Positions 45,412 through 57,712 of a stretch of 64,000 nucleotides of DNA are shown here, piece by piece. Below the pieces are notes generated by a model that ran no database searches, was not told the DNA's origin, and was given only the letters and a program-made list of their open reading frames with translations. The position numbers were made by a program, and so were the translations under genes. The stretch's first letter is position 1; each line of letters begins with the position of its first letter. Source of the stretch: Ovis canadensis (taxonomy: Eukaryota; Chordata; Mammalia; Artiodactyla; Bovidae); the NCBI RefSeq assembly GCF_042477335.2, contig NC_091245.1, forward strand, positions 228,345,501 through 228,409,500, read 5' to 3'.

Positions 45412-45974
45412 GTGGGTGTTAGTTCTATAGGTCTTGTAGGTCTTCACAGAACCATTCAACTTCAGATTCTTTGGCATTACCAGTCGGGACATACACTTGG
45501 ATTACTGGAATACTGAATGGTTTGCTTTGGAAACAATCAGAGATCATTCTGTTGTTTTTCAGACTGTATCCAAGTACTGCATTTTGGACTCCTTTGTTGA
45601 CTATGATGATTATTCCATTTCTTCTAAGGGATTCTTGCCCACAGTAATAGATATTATGGTCATCTGAGTTAAATTCACCTATTTCGGTTCATTTTGGTTC
45701 ACTGATTCATAAAATGCCAATATTCACTCTTGCCATCTCCTGTTTGACCATCTCCAATTTGCCTTGATTTATGGACCTAACATTCCAGGTTCCTATACAA
45801 TACTGCTCTTTACAGCATCAGAATTTACTTCCATAAACAGTCAAATGCACAACTAGGTGTTGTTTTTGCTTTGGCTCCATCTCTTCATTCTTTCTGGGGT
45901 TATTTCTCCTCTGATTTGCAGTAGCATATTGGGAACCCACCGATCTGAGGGAGTTCATCTTTCAGTGTCCTATC
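45412..45974 (-). mobile_element. BovB 5' portion, inverted (twin-priming segment)
   Basis: Reverse complement of the BovB endonuclease region: reversed text gives agaactaacaccc, 'gaagacctacaagacctat', 'ccaatatgctactgcaaatc', 'gataggacactgaaagatga'. It meets the direct part head to head at about 45,974. Both parts include the same ~25 bp of the element (aagacctt.tagaactaacaccc), so the inverted and direct pieces abut with a small overlap. Confidence 0.9.
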
Positions 45975-48900
45975 TATAAGACCTTCTAGACCTAACACCC
46001 CAACAAGATGCCCTTTCATTATGAAGGACTGGAATGCAAAACTAGCACGTCAAGAGATACCTGGAGTAACAGGCATTTTGGCCTTGGAGTACAAAAAGAA
46101 GCATGTCAAAGGCTAACAGAGTTTTGCCAAGAAAACACACTGGTCATTGCAAACACGCTCTTCCAACAAGACAAGAGAAAACTACACATGGACATCACCT
46201 GATCAGTTCAGTTCAGTTGCTCAGTCATGTCCGACTCTTTGTGACCCCATGAATTGCAGCACACCAGGCCTCCCTGTCCATCACCAATGCCCAGAGTTCA
46301 CACAGACTCATGTCCATTGAGTCGGTGATGCCATCCAGCCATCTCATCCTCTGTCATCCCCTTTTCCTCCTGCCCCTAATCCCTCCCAGAATCAGAGTCT
46401 TTTCCAATGCGTCAACTCTTCACATGAGGTGGCCAAAGTATTGGAGTTTCAGCTTCAACATCAGTCCTTCCAATGAACACCCAGGATTGGTCTCCTTTAG
46501 GATGGGCTGGTTGGATCTCCTTGCAGTTCAAGGGACTCTCAAGAGTCTTCTCCAACACCACAGTTCAAAAGCATCAATTCTTCAGCACTCAGCTTTCTTC
46601 ACAGTTCAACTTCCACAGCCATACATGACTACTGGAAAAACCATAGCCTTGACTAGACAGACCTTTGTTGGCAAAATAATGTCTCTGCTTTTCAATATAC
46701 TATCTAGGTTGGTCATGACTTTCCTTCCAAGGAGTAAGCGTCTTTTAATTTCATGGCTGCAGTCACCATCTGCAGTGATTTTGGAGCCCCAAAAATAAAG
46801 TCTGACACTGTTTCCACTGTTTGCCCACCTATTTGCCATTAAGTGATGGGACCAGATACCATGATCTTCGTTTTCTGAATGTTGAGCTTTAAGCCAACAT
46901 TTTCATTCTCCTCTTTCACTTTCATAAAGAGGCTTTTTAGTTCCTCTTCACTTTCTACCATAAGGGTGGTGTTATCTGCATATCTGAGGAAATCAATACC
47001 CAAAACAGAGTGATTATATTCTTTGCAGCCAAACATGGAGAAACTCTATACAGTCAGCAAAAAGAAGACTGGGAGCTGACTGTGGCTCAGATCATGAACT
47101 CCTTACTGCCAAATTCATACTGAACCTGAAGAGAGTAGGGAAAATCATTAGACCATTCAGGTATGATCTAAATCATATCTCTTATGATTATAGCAAAAGT
47201 GACAAACAGATTCAAGGGATTAGACCTGATAGACAGAGTGCCTGAGGAACTATGGACAGAGGTTCGTGACATTACACAGAGGGCAGTGATCAAGATCATC
47301 CCCAAGAAAAAGAAGGGCAAAAAGGAAAAATGGTTCTCTGAGGAGGGCTTAGAGAAAGCTGAGAAAAGAAGAGAACTAAGATAAATGAAAAAAGGAAAGA
47401 TATATCCATTTGAATGCTGAGTTCCAAAGACTAGCAAGGAGAGATAAGAAAGCCTTTTTTAGAGATCAATGCAAACCAATAGAGAAAAACAACAGAATGG
47501 TAAAGACTAGAGATCTATTCAAGAAAATTAGAGATACCAAGGGGATATTTCATGCAAAGATGGGCACAATTAAGGATAGAAATGGAATGGACCTAACACA
47601 AGCAGAAAATATTAAAAAGACATGGCAGGAATACACAGAAGGACTATACAAAAAAGATCTTCATGACCCAGATAACCATGATGGTGTGATCACTCACCTA
47701 GAGCCAGACATCCTGGAATGTGAAGTCATGTGGGCCTTGGGAGGCATCACTGCAACCAAAGTGAGTGGATGTGATAGAATTCCAGCTGAGCTATTTCAGA
47801 TCCTAAAAGATGATAGTGTGAACTCAGCAGTGGCTACAGGACTAGAAAAGGTCAGTTTTCATTCTAATCCCAAAGAAGGGGAATGCCAAAGACTGTTCAA
47901 ACTACTGCACAATTGCACTCATCTCACATACTAGAAAAGTAATGCACAAAATTCTCCAAGCCAGGCTTCAACAGTACGTGAACCATGAACTTCCAGATGT
48001 TCCAACTGGATTTAGAAAAGGCAAAGGAACCAGAGATCAAATTACCAACATCCAATGGATCATTGAAAAAGCCTGAGAGCTTCAAAAAATATCTACTTTT
48101 GATTTATTGACTATGTCAAAGCCTTTGGCTATGTGGATAACAACAAACTGTGGAAAATTCTTAAAGAGAAGGGAATACCAGACCACATAACCTGCTTCCT
48201 GAGAAATCTGTATGCTGCTCAGGAAGCAATATTTAGAACTGGACATGAAACAACAGATTGGTTCCAAATAGGAAAAGGAGTAGGTCAAGGCTGCACATTG
48301 TCACCCTGCTTATTAAACTTATATGCAGAGTACATCATGCGAAATGCCAACCTGGATGAAGCACAAGATGGAATCAAGATTGCCAGGAGAAATATCAATA
48401 GCCTCAGATATGCAGATAATACCACCCTTATGGCAGAAAACGAAGAACTAAAGAGCCTCTTTATGCAATTGAAAGAGGAGACTGAAAAAGTTGACTTAAG
48501 ACTCAACATTCAGAAAATTAGGATCATGGCATCTGGTCCCATTACTTCATGGCAAATAGCTGGGAAATAGTGAGAGACTTTATTTTGGGGGGCTCCAAAA
48601 TCACTGTAGATGGTGATTGCAGCCATGAAATTAAAAGATGCTTACTCTTTGGAAGAAAAGCTATGACCAACCTAGACAGCATATTAAAAAGCAGAGACAT
48701 TACTTTGCCAACAAAGGTTCATCTAGTCAAAGCTGTGGTTTTTCCAGTAGTCATGTATGGATGTGAGATTTGGACTATAAAGAAAGCTGAGCACCAAAAA
48801 ATTGATGGTTTTGAACTGTGGTGCTGGAAAAGACTCTTGAGAGTCCCTTAGATTGCAAGGAGATCCAACCCGTCAACCCAAAATGAAATCAGTCCTGAAT

Positions 48901-49170
48901 ATTCATTCAAAGGACTGATACTGTAGCTGAACCATCAATATTTTGGCCGCCTGATGTAAAAAACTGACTCATTGAAAAGACACTGATGATGAGAAAGATT
49001 GAAGGCAGGAGGAGAAGGGGACAACAGAGAATGAGATAGTTGGATGGCATCACTGACTCAATGGACATGAGTTTGAGTAAGCTCCAGGAGTTGGTGGTTA
49101 ACAGGGAAGCCTGGCCTGCTGCAATCCATGGGTTTGCAAACAGTCATACATGATTGAGTGACTGAACTGA
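45975..49170 (+). mobile_element. BovB direct portion, ~2.4 kb, with nested BovB
   Basis: From 'tataagaccttctagaccta' through the end of the endonuclease domain (to 46,204), and after a nested minus-strand BovB (46,205-46,989) from 'aaatcaatacccaaaacaga' to the 3' end 'gagtgactgaactga'. The linker frame 47,410-47,934 is open for 174 codons (RLARRDKKAFFRDQCK). RT pieces at 48,133-48,570 include GQGCTLSPCLLNLYAEYIM and LRYADNTT, where YADD has become YADN and a catalytic Asp is lost. Non-functional. Confidence 0.92.
46205..46989 (-). mobile_element. BovB 3' part nested in BovB
   Basis: Begins with the reversed 3' end (agttcagttcagttgctcag) and extends to 'ttatctgcatatctgagg' at the YADD box. 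The host BovB is continuous across it. Flanks share only atca. Confidence 0.93.
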
Positions 49171-49222
49171 TATTAGTATCATAATAAATCTATTATACTT
49201 CACTAAAAATTAAAAAGTAAAG

Positions 49223-49366
49223 AATTTGTTAAAATAAATGTAGCAATTAAAACAGCAGTTTGAGATAGACAATCTCCACATCAGTGCTATATTAATTCAG
49301 ACATATATGGTGCACTCTTAACACAAGGGTACCACACTGTGTGTGACTCATCCATTATCACATTGC
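49223..49366. other. Single-copy sequence
   Basis: Nothing recognised. Confidence 0.35.
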
Positions 49367-49614
49367 CCTGCTGCTGCTGCTGCTAAGTCACTTCAGTCGT
49401 GTCCAACTCTGTGCGACCCCATAGACAGCAGCCCACCAGGCTCCACCGTCCCTGAGATTCTCCAGGCAAGAACATTGGAGTGGGTTGCCATTTCCTTCTC
49501 CAATGCATGAAAGTGAAGTCACTGAGTCATGTCCAACTCTCAGCGACCCCATGGACTGCAGCACACCAGGCTCCTCCATCCATGGGATTTTCCAGGCAAG
49601 AGTACTGGAGTGCC
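49367..49614 (-). mobile_element. Bov-A2 SINE
   Basis: Minus strand: reversed AGC tail (ctgctgctgctgctg), two monomers, ending 'gagtactggagtgcc'. Confidence 0.94.
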
Positions 49615-49654
49615 TTAGTAACGTACTATTTTGATGTATTGTATTAGAAAGATA

Positions 49655-49690
49655 TGGAGAAGGCAATGGCACCCCACTCCTGTACTCTTA
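49655..49690 (+). mobile_element. Bov-A2 5' end fragment, ~36 bp
   Basis: tggagaaggcaatggcaccc then cactcctgtactctt matches only the start of Bov-A2, on the opposite strand to the neighbouring copy 40 bp away. Confidence 0.75.
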
Positions 49691-50102
49691 GGAGTCCATG
49701 ATTCAAACTCAAGACTTCATTTTGTGACTGATAGATTTTGCCAATATTACAGAAAATTAACATTAGAATAGTTAGTTCACCAGGTTTCTTCAAGCTCGTG
49801 CTAGTGGAATGTAACTGTAGCATCAGCAGCACCACTACATCGAGGGAAGTTCTGACCCACATGGCTCCTATAGTCCCCAAAGTATCATGTGAAAAAAACT
49901 GCAAGGGAAATTCAAGATAAAGTTCAATTGAGTCAACAAATATTAAAGGGATGATGTTCAGAAAACAGAGTAATAGTCTGAGCCTTAATTCAACATTTTT
50001 CTATTTGTTTTTCAAATCTAGTAGGTCATGTGTTTCAAGTTGATCATGCCGTTTAATTCTGAGCACCTTGAACTCTGCTGCATCATGATTTCATGCCTAA
50101 AT

Positions 50103-50103
<1 letters not shown>
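49691..50103. other. Single-copy sequence
   Basis: Nothing recognised. Confidence 0.4.

Positions 50104-50139
<36 letters not shown>
50104..50139 (+). repeat. (CA)18 microsatellite
   Basis: Uninterrupted CA repeats. Confidence 0.97.
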
Positions 50140-50142
<3 letters not shown>

Positions 50143-50391
50143 CCATAAAAACCAAGTGCCATTGTTTTATTGCTTTTACCAGTGTCTGCTTATGATTTAG
50201 TTTTTGAAGCTTGAAAATTAATATATGCTATTACCAAATCAGGCAACCCCAATGCTGTTCTGACATCACAAATGGCTATAGACACCTTGGACATTTTCTG
50301 TGAAAACTTCATCCTTTAACTTTTGATCTGATTCTTTATAAGCAATAATACTCTTTTCAGAAGACAGAAAAGAAAGAGATCTCTCCATCTC

Positions 50392-50460
50392 TTTTCTATA
50401 TTTTCTATATTTTTCTAAAATTTCTATAAAATATTTTCTATATTTTTCTATATTTTCTCC
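50392..50460. repeat. T-rich (TCTATATTT)n-like low-complexity tract
   Basis: Repeating tttctatattttctatat units, imperfect. Confidence 0.8.
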
Positions 50461-50474
50461 CAATAATATTTTCT

Positions 50475-51050
50475 AGACATGTAAGTATTGTTTCTCTTGT
50501 ATATTATCTAGCCATTTCCAATGATTGCATAATAGTCTATCCAATGGCTCTGTTGTGATATAGTTAATTCCACATTTTAACATGTATAGATCTGCTGTTG
50601 TTATTAATGTTACTATAAAAATTATACAAAGGAAATCTGTTGTATATAGCTTTTTCAGAATTATTAAAATAAAATTCTAGTGAATCCTAAAGGAAATCAA
50701 CTCTGAAGATTCATTGGAAGGACTGATGCTGAAGCTTCAATACTTTGGTCACCTGATGTGAAGAGCTGACTCAGTGGAAAAGACCCTGATGCAGAGAAGG
50801 ATTGAAGGCAAAAGGGTGTCGCAGAGGATGAGATGTTAGATAGCACCACTGACTCAATGAACATGAATTTGAGCAAACTAAGGGAGATGGGGAAGGACAG
50901 GGGAAGCTGGCATGCTATAGTCCAAAGGGTTGCCAAGAGTTGGACATGACTGAGCAACTGAACAACAATTATTTCTCAAGATAGAATTTCAGAGCAGAAG
51001 TATAGCATCAAAGTTAAGGAAAACTTATTATGAAATTATCAAAAGTTATA
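50475..51050 (+). mobile_element. Ancient LINE-like repeat interrupted by BovB
   Basis: 'gattgcataatagtctatcc', 'atatagctttttcagaatta' before and 'aattatttctcaagatagaa' after the BovB at 50,681 read as one old mammalian interspersed repeat. Family not assigned. Confidence 0.4.
50681..50966 (+). mobile_element. BovB LINE 3' end, ~286 bp
   Basis: 'tgaatcctaaaggaaatcaa', 'gaagagctgactcagtggaa', 'aggatgagatgttagatagc', ending actgagcaactgaacaac. Severely 5' truncated. Confidence 0.92.
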
Positions 51051-51324
51051 TAGCACATACATTCCTTATATATTTCTTCTTTTTTCTCTAGACACATCAC
51101 CCACCCTAATTTTCATGGTGACTATTTTCCATTAAGATAAAGAAGGACACAGTTCCCACACCAGTTAATGGGGGCAAAAGTCATTCAAATAATGAACTCT
51201 TAAGGAATTTCTCCAATCTGCTAAGAAACAATTACTTTCAAGGATTGACTTTAAAGACCATAGTGAACATAGAGCACTAATTTCCATAAAAACAGGCTAG
51301 AAGTTAGGTGTCATAAATCAAATT

Positions 51325-51458
51325 GTACAGATAACGAAATTGTGTCTCAAAAGGATTAGGTAATATACCTAAGGTCTTATCTAGTAAGAGGCAAAGCTAG
51401 AATTTAAACCCAAGTCTGTCTTGACATTTAACAACACTATTCTCTCCACTAAAATACA
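51325..51458 (+). mobile_element. MIR SINE fragment
   Basis: 'gtacagataacgaaattgtg', 'ctaaggtcttatctagtaag' and 'ggcaaagctagaatttaaac' correspond to the MIR 3' half. Confidence 0.7.
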
Positions 51459-51883
51459 ACATACCCAATAGCCCTTACATGGATGAACAAGATCATGTGT
51501 ATGTTTTTGTGTGTGATGGGGGTTGCATGGGGGTGGACAGTGATCCTAACAATCCTCAAATCTCATCCCTACATTACTGTCTTTAGTGAATTATAATCAT
51601 GGGACTGTCAAAGATTTTAGTGAAGAATAAATCACACTAAAAATATATCTTGCTCCATGGTTAGCACAGCATGGATCTATTTCATTTAATCCACCCTTAG
51701 ATCTCTATGGTTGATTCCATTGTAAGTTTTCTGCAAATTTCCTATTCAACCACAATTAAAAGTAGGTTTCTTCCAGTCTTTTTTAGTTATACTATACAAG
51801 GCATTTCCATTTTGCTCCATATTTTTGATAAATTTTTGCCTAGTCAAAAGGGATAGTAAACACATGGCAGTCTTGTGTAAAGT
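51459..51883. other. Single-copy sequence
   Basis: Nothing recognised. Confidence 0.4.
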
Positions 51884-52088
51884 ATGGAAGTGTTAGTGGC
51901 TCAGTCATGTCTGACTCTTTGCAACACTATGGACTGTAGCCTACCAGGCCCCTCTGTCCATGGAATTCTCCAGGCAAGAATACTCGAGTGGAATGCCATT
52001 TCTTTCTCCAGGGGATCTTCTGATCCTGGGATCAACCATGGGTCTCCCGCATGGCAGGTTCTTTACCCTCTGAGTCACCACGGAAGCC
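51884..52088 (-). mobile_element. Bov-tA SINE
   Basis: 'gtgttagtggctcagtcatg' to 'ctgagtcaccacggaagcc', minus strand. Confidence 0.93.
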
Positions 52089-52859
52089 ATTCTTACGTAT
52101 ATTGAGCTATATTTTCTTTAAAATGTTTCTCAAAAGTATTCAAGTGCAGAAGTATTTTAAAACATTGGTTCAATGTTTATGACTTCTTAGCATCATAAAC
52201 ATTTCCTTAGAGAAAAATGCTCCAAATTTGGCTCCATATGACTAGTCTCAATGATGCCAGTGGCTCCAGTACATTTCACAGAGATGACAGACACACAATT
52301 GTGTAACCTAGACCGGTTAACCTTTTAAGAAATTAATAGATTTGCTTCCAGGACCTCACTTTTGTTTCAACACCTTTCTTTTCATGATTTGTACCTGGTA
52401 AATCATAAGATTTCCTCTTGTGCATTTGAACCCAGTAAGAAAACAACAAATACAATGCTCATTAAGTTTACCTGCTCTCTTATATAAAGCACTCTCTCTA
52501 AAATAAAACCAATGCAAAGTTCCTACAAGAGAGATATTAAAATATAATTCTGAAAATGTTCAAAAATAAACATGTTAATGCTATAAATTGGAGTAAAAAA
52601 TCAATATGTATTTTATTGGATAGAGAGATTTTTAATAAAAGTACAGAAGAATCAAGTTGTGTGAACATTATCATGTTTCTTATTTTAGGAAATCAATTAT
52701 TTTATTGCAGGTTTGCAAGCTCCTCGACAAACAAGTAATCGTTAATATCAAAGCTTTTTTTGAGGGAGCTACTTTTTTCAAATAATAGATCAGACACTAT
52801 CCCAACACCTACTGATGGCAGGTGCCAATATAAAATAATAAATACTGTTTAAAATAATA
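52089..52859. other. Single-copy sequence
   Basis: No gene recognised. Confidence 0.4.
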
Positions 52860-52987
52860 GTTAAAATCTATGGAATACTGATTATGTACATTACTTCACA
52901 ACAGTTCTACGGAGTTGCTGTTGTTATAATGATCATCATAATTATCTCCATATTATGGGGAGAACACTGAGGCAAAGAGAATTTTTT
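52860..52987 (+). mobile_element. MIR SINE fragment
   Basis: 'acttcacaacagttctacgg', 'atcataattatctccatatt' and 'gagaacactgaggcaaagag' are MIR core text. Confidence 0.75.
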
Positions 52988-54568
52988 AATGTAATACTGG
53001 CTGCTGTAATAAATAAACAAAAAAATGCATAATGGCTTCAATAAGACAGTTTATTATTCACAACAAATCTATTTCCACTATGGCTCTCCCCAAGTCAATA
53101 TTCAGAGAACATGGGTTCTATATAATCAAAATTTGATGACTCATCTACAATTACACAGAAAGAAAAGAGAATAGAACAAAGAAAGAGGTTTTTATTGGCA
53201 ATGCCTAGAAAAGGAACAGCATTTGTGCTGACATTACACTGGCTGGAATTTCATCACACTTCCATCCTGCAAAAGAGCCTGGGCAGTGTGGTCTTTTGTG
53301 TTCATACAAAGAAGTGGTTTTGGTGTCAGTAGTCAATGTCAATCTCAGGATCAATGCATGTATAGTAAGTATATATAATAATTCTTTCTTATTAATAAAG
53401 CAATATGCATTTTGAAAGTTTAGAATATACAGAAGAATACAAAGAATAACATTAAAAAATCACCAAGAACATCATCATTTCCCAATTTGGGGGAAATTGC
53501 CATTAGTATACTTTATATTTTCTTGCATATTTTCCACTGCACATACTAATATTATCCTGTAAATTCTGTATTTATACTTTCTTAAAGAAAATATATCAAT
53601 ATGAATATATAATATTTGACTCTATGGTATAACAGTATTTTAATTAGTCAATCATTTATTTGGGGGAATTTAGTTTTTTTTTTTTTACTTTATGAATAAT
53701 CCTATCAAGCTAATTATTCTATTTCTAGAATTCTTTCTTTATAGTAGGTTTCCATAATTTTGGGCATGAGTCCAAGAGCATAAAATTTTAGAAAATATAT
53801 CCCAAAGAATTTCATGTATCTACCACCAGAATTCTGAAGTGCTTGTTCTGTTTTCTCAATTTATTGTCACAATAATCCCTGGGCTACAGACCTTCTTGTA
53901 CACTGGAAAATGCAAACCCTGTTGTATCTCAGCCACAGGGTATCTTGACCAGTCTCAGCAAACTGAGCCTCAATTTCTTAAACTGCAGTAGTTGGGTTGT
54001 TATTATCACTCAAATAACCATTAGAATATAAAGCAGTTTACAGGAAGATCACACTCTGATAGAAAGTTGGCAAAAGATAAATATTATTTCTCTTTCTTTC
54101 TTGGAAAAAAATACAAGGTTTATACTGTGTTTACCAAAAGATGACTCATATAATTATCATGACCTTCCCACTAACATATCCACTAATAAGTTCCACCTAC
54201 AAGCTCATCAGATACCAGGTCAAATGCATTAACTCATACAAAATATAATGAAAATAACTATCAGTTTGATCACCTTAACATGACTACAGAATTATAAAAT
54301 GGCCAATCTAGTTAAAACAACTCATTTTAAATGTTAAATCATGACTTCACTTTCCTTACTCATTTCCAAATTAACTTGCAGAAAGTCTATTAACTTGCAG
54401 AATTATATTTTAAATATACTTGGAAATATCTAACTGCAGGTTAGACCTAAAACAATAACAGAATGCTATAATAAAATGAGTACAGATAATTGATTCTTAC
54501 CATTATGTACCCTGTTGTGGTAGACAACGATCTGCTATGAATCTTAGTTCCCCATCTAACTATGAGAT
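52988..54568. other. AT-rich sequence with ancient repeat traces
   Basis: No gene. 53,000-53,345 ('tactggctgctgtaataaat', 'gcctgggcagtgtggtcttt') and 53,425-53,770 ('tacaaagaataacattaaaa') look like old mammalian repeats, but I cannot assign families. Confidence 0.4.
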
Positions 54569-54569
54569 T

Positions 54570-54581
54570 ATACCTGTATAG
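54570..54581 (+). repeat. Target-site duplication of Bov-A2, left
   Basis: atacctgtatag, repeated exactly at 54,864-54,875. Confidence 0.92.
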
Positions 54582-54863
54582 TGGAGAAGGCGATGGCACC
54601 CCACTCCAGTACTCTTGCCTGGAAAATCCCATGGACAGAGGAGCCTGGTAGGCTGCGGTCCATGGGGTCACGAAGAGTCGGACACGACTGAGCCACTTCC
54701 CTTTCACTTTTCACTTTCATGCATTGGAGAAGGAAATGGCAACCCACTCCAGTGCTCTTGCCTGGAGAATCCCAGGGATGGGGGAGCCTGGTGGGCTGCT
54801 GCCTATGGGGTCACACACAGTCAGACACGACTGAAGTGACTTAGCAGCAGCAGCAGTAGCAGG
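54582..54863 (+). mobile_element. Bov-A2 SINE, full length
   Basis: Begins tggagaaggcgatggcaccc, two monomers, AGC/AGT tail. Perfect 12 bp target-site duplication. Little divergence. Confidence 0.96.
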
Positions 54864-54875
54864 ATACCTGTATAG
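54864..54875 (+). repeat. Target-site duplication of Bov-A2, right
   Basis: atacctgtatag. Confidence 0.92.
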
Positions 54876-54974
54876 AAGCCTGACCTCTTAAAAACAAACC
54901 TCACAAGATTGTCACAACCGAAGCAATATTAATCTACCTAGAAAAATAATTTTAAAGTATATTAAAGTCCCCTA

Positions 54975-55224
54975 GTCTCTTGTCTGGAAAATCCTATGGA
55001 TGGAGGAGCCTGGTAGGCTGCAGTCCATGGGGTCGCTAAGAGTCAGATACGACTGAGCGACTTCACTTTCACTTTTCACTTTCATGCATTGGAGAAGGAA
55101 ATGGCAACCCACTCCAGTGTTCTTGCCTGGAGAATCCCAGGGACAGGCCAGCCTGGTGGGCTGCCGTCTGGTGGGTCACACAGAGTCAGACACGACTGAA
55201 GTGACTTAGCAGCAGCAGCAGCAG
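54975..55224 (+). mobile_element. Bov-A2 SINE, 5'-truncated
   Basis: From 'gtctcttgtctggaaaatcc' through both monomers to the AGC tail at 55,205-55,224. Second Bov-A2 in the same direction, 100 bp after the first. Confidence 0.94.
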
Positions 55225-55599
55225 TCAAATGAAATAATAGGAGCAACAAAAAGAATAACTTATTGGATTTGAAATATAATCTATGTTAAAACTAAGAAGT
55301 CGGAGTCTTTCTATTCTGACAGTGAAAGTAAGAGGTATCAGAGTTGCAATCCTAGTAAAAATAAATAAAAAGCTAGAAAAATGGATAAAATAACTTTCAC
55401 ACATATTACACAATCTTTGTGAAAAGATAAATATACAAAATGAGCTCTAATTTCATGTTGGCTGTCTCCCTGACAGCATTTCTATATTGTGGCAAGTAAA
55501 GTATAAAACATGTAGTCTCTCTGGGGAAAGAAATCAAGAGTTAAGGGTTGGAGAAGATGCTAGAGTCACCACCTGAAAGAAGTCACCTGCCCAGGAGCT
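55225..55599. other. Single-copy sequence
   Basis: No gene recognised. The part after about 55,560 could be the 5' UTR of the pseudogene that follows; I cannot confirm it. Confidence 0.4.
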
Positions 55600-56465
55600 G
55601 CCACCTGAGAGTGTTTCCCCATCCCCATGCCCCCTTCACAATGCAGCCTGCCTCTGCAAAGTGGTAGGCTCAGGATTGAAAGGACTATGTCTTCACTTAA
55701 TTTTGTGTTGAAGACAGTAAAGATGCTAATGTAAATTTTGAAAAATCAAAACATATTCAGTTTTCTTGGAGGAAGTGATCATTTTAAACATTTAAATGAA
55801 ATTGATCTTTTTCACTGTATTGACCCTAATGATTCCAAGCATAAAAGAAGAGACATATGCTGTTTATGAAAAGGAGAATCTGGCCACTCATGGCCAAGTT
55901 TAACAAAAGAAAGGGCAAAGCTTAATTTGCTTAGTGTGGAGTTTAATAAATAGAAAGACTGGGAAGATGATTCAGATGAAGATATGTCTAATTTTGATTG
56001 TTACTCTGAGATGATGAACAACATGAGTGCTGATGAGGATTTACCAGAAGTAGATGGAGCAGATGATGATTAACAAAACTGATGAAAAAAAAATGCCAGA
56101 TCTGGAGTAAGGAATGTTGTCATCACTGGATTTTGAAAAAGAAAAATAACTTCTCTGCAAGATTCATAATTGAAAGCATTTCTGAGTTGATAGCTCTAAA
56201 GGCAGATGCTGTATTTCCCTCCTTTGACCCATTTTTCAACCTGTTTATTTTTTCAAAAGCCTCACTAAGGGTTGATATGTACCATTGTATGGGGCAATTT
56301 TAAGTCAGCTAAGGCAATAACCTTGTACATGAACATTTCCCAGATTTCAATGATGCTGTTGAGGTCCTAGGCAATGGATAAAGCATCTGTGATTTAAAAA
56401 AAAAATTCACCTAAATCTCCTTTACTTCATAACAGATACTGACATGATAAGAAGATCTCAGCTTT

Positions 56466-57336
56466 TTGTCACCCTGCTTATTCAACTTATATGCAGAGAA
56501 CATCATGAGAAACGCTGGACTGGAAGAAACACAAGCTGGAATCAAGATTGCCAGGAGAAATATCAATAACCTCAGATATGCAGATGACACCACCCTTATG
56601 GCAGGAAGTGAAGAGGAATTAAAAAGCCTCTTGATGAAAGTGAAAGAGGAGAGTGAAAATGTTGGCTTAAAGCTCAACATTCAGAAAACGAAGATCATGG
56701 CATCTGGTTCCATCACTTCATGGGAAATAGATGGGGAAACAGTGGAAACAGTGTCAGACTTTATTTTTTTGGGTTCCAAAATCACTGCAGATGGTGACTG
56801 CAGCCATAAAATTAAAAGATGCTTACTCCTTCGAAGAAAATTTATGACCAACCTAGATAGTATATTCAAAAGCAGAGACATTACTTTGCCGACTAAGGTC
56901 CGTCTAGTCAAGGCTATGGTTTTTCCAGTGGTCATGTATGGACGTGCTGAAGAATTGATGCTTTTGAACTGTGGTGTTGGAGAAGACTCTTGGGAGTCCC
57001 TTGGACTGCAAGGAGATCCAACCAGTCCATTCTGAAGATCAACCCTGGGATTTCTTTGGAAGGAATGATGCTAAACCTGAAGCTCCAGTACTTGGCCACC
57101 TCATGCGAAGAGTTGACTCATTAGAAAAGACTCTGATGCTGGGAGGGATTGGGGGCAGGAAGAGAAGGGGACGACAGAGGATGAGATGGCTGGATGGCAT
57201 CATGGACTCGATGGAAGTGAGTCTGAGTGAACTCTGGGAGATGGTGATGGACAGGGAGGCCTGGTGTGCTGCGATTCATGGGGTCGCAAAGAGTCAGACA
57301 CTACTGAGCGACTGAACTGAACTGACTGAACTGAAC
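56466..57336 (+). mobile_element. BovB LINE 3' part inside the PTGES3 pseudogene
   Basis: Starts 'ttgtcaccctgcttattcaa' (just after the RQGC box), includes NNLRYADDTTLMAG, VVMYG and [15 protein letters not shown], and ends gactgaactgaactgactg. The frame 56,466-57,035 is open for 189 codons, then shifts. It separates 'gatctcagctt' from 'ttagattttagaacatgg', which I expect to be contiguous in the parent 3' UTR. Confidence 0.93.
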
Positions 57337-57658
57337 TAAATTTTAGATTTTAGAACATGGACTCGAAAGTGGCTGAAACAATTGGTTGATACTTTAAACT
57401 GGTAACATGTTCCTCTGGTATATCCTTCAAGATTGTTTCACTAAAATTTTTATTTTTCAAAAAATTTTCCTTACATTATTGCATGTAAGTCATCAGTTTT
57501 CAATGTTCCAGATATATCTTAGCTAAAACTAGTGAACTCCCTAGCTTAGGTGGTTTTCAAGCCTGAACATTTGGTATTGTTTGACCCTTAAACTTTTACA
57601 TCTCTTAGCATGGAGGACAAAGAGAGGCTGTACATTGTTGCTTGAGTCTGTACATTTA

Positions 57659-57712
57659 GACCAAATTTGTATTTGTACTGTCAGAGACCAAATTTGTATT
57701 TGCACTGTCAGA
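57659..57712 (+). repeat. 27 bp tandem duplication in the pseudogene 3' UTR
   Basis: gaccaaatttgtatttgtac... occurs twice in a row; the copies differ at one base. Confidence 0.9.

Larger units (their letters stand above)
44500..49222 (+). mobile_element. Old L1 LINE 3' region, host of a SINE and a BovB
   Basis: 44,500-44,950 is the ORF2 end and 3' UTR start ('tatggagaataatatggaga', 'tgacagatgaatgaataaag'). It continues after the SINE at 45,147-45,411 ('gtgtaactgaatcattttgg'). The last part, 'ctattatacttcactaaaaa', lies beyond the BovB at 49,190-49,222. The ordered pieces show a single L1 split by later insertions. Confidence 0.8.
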
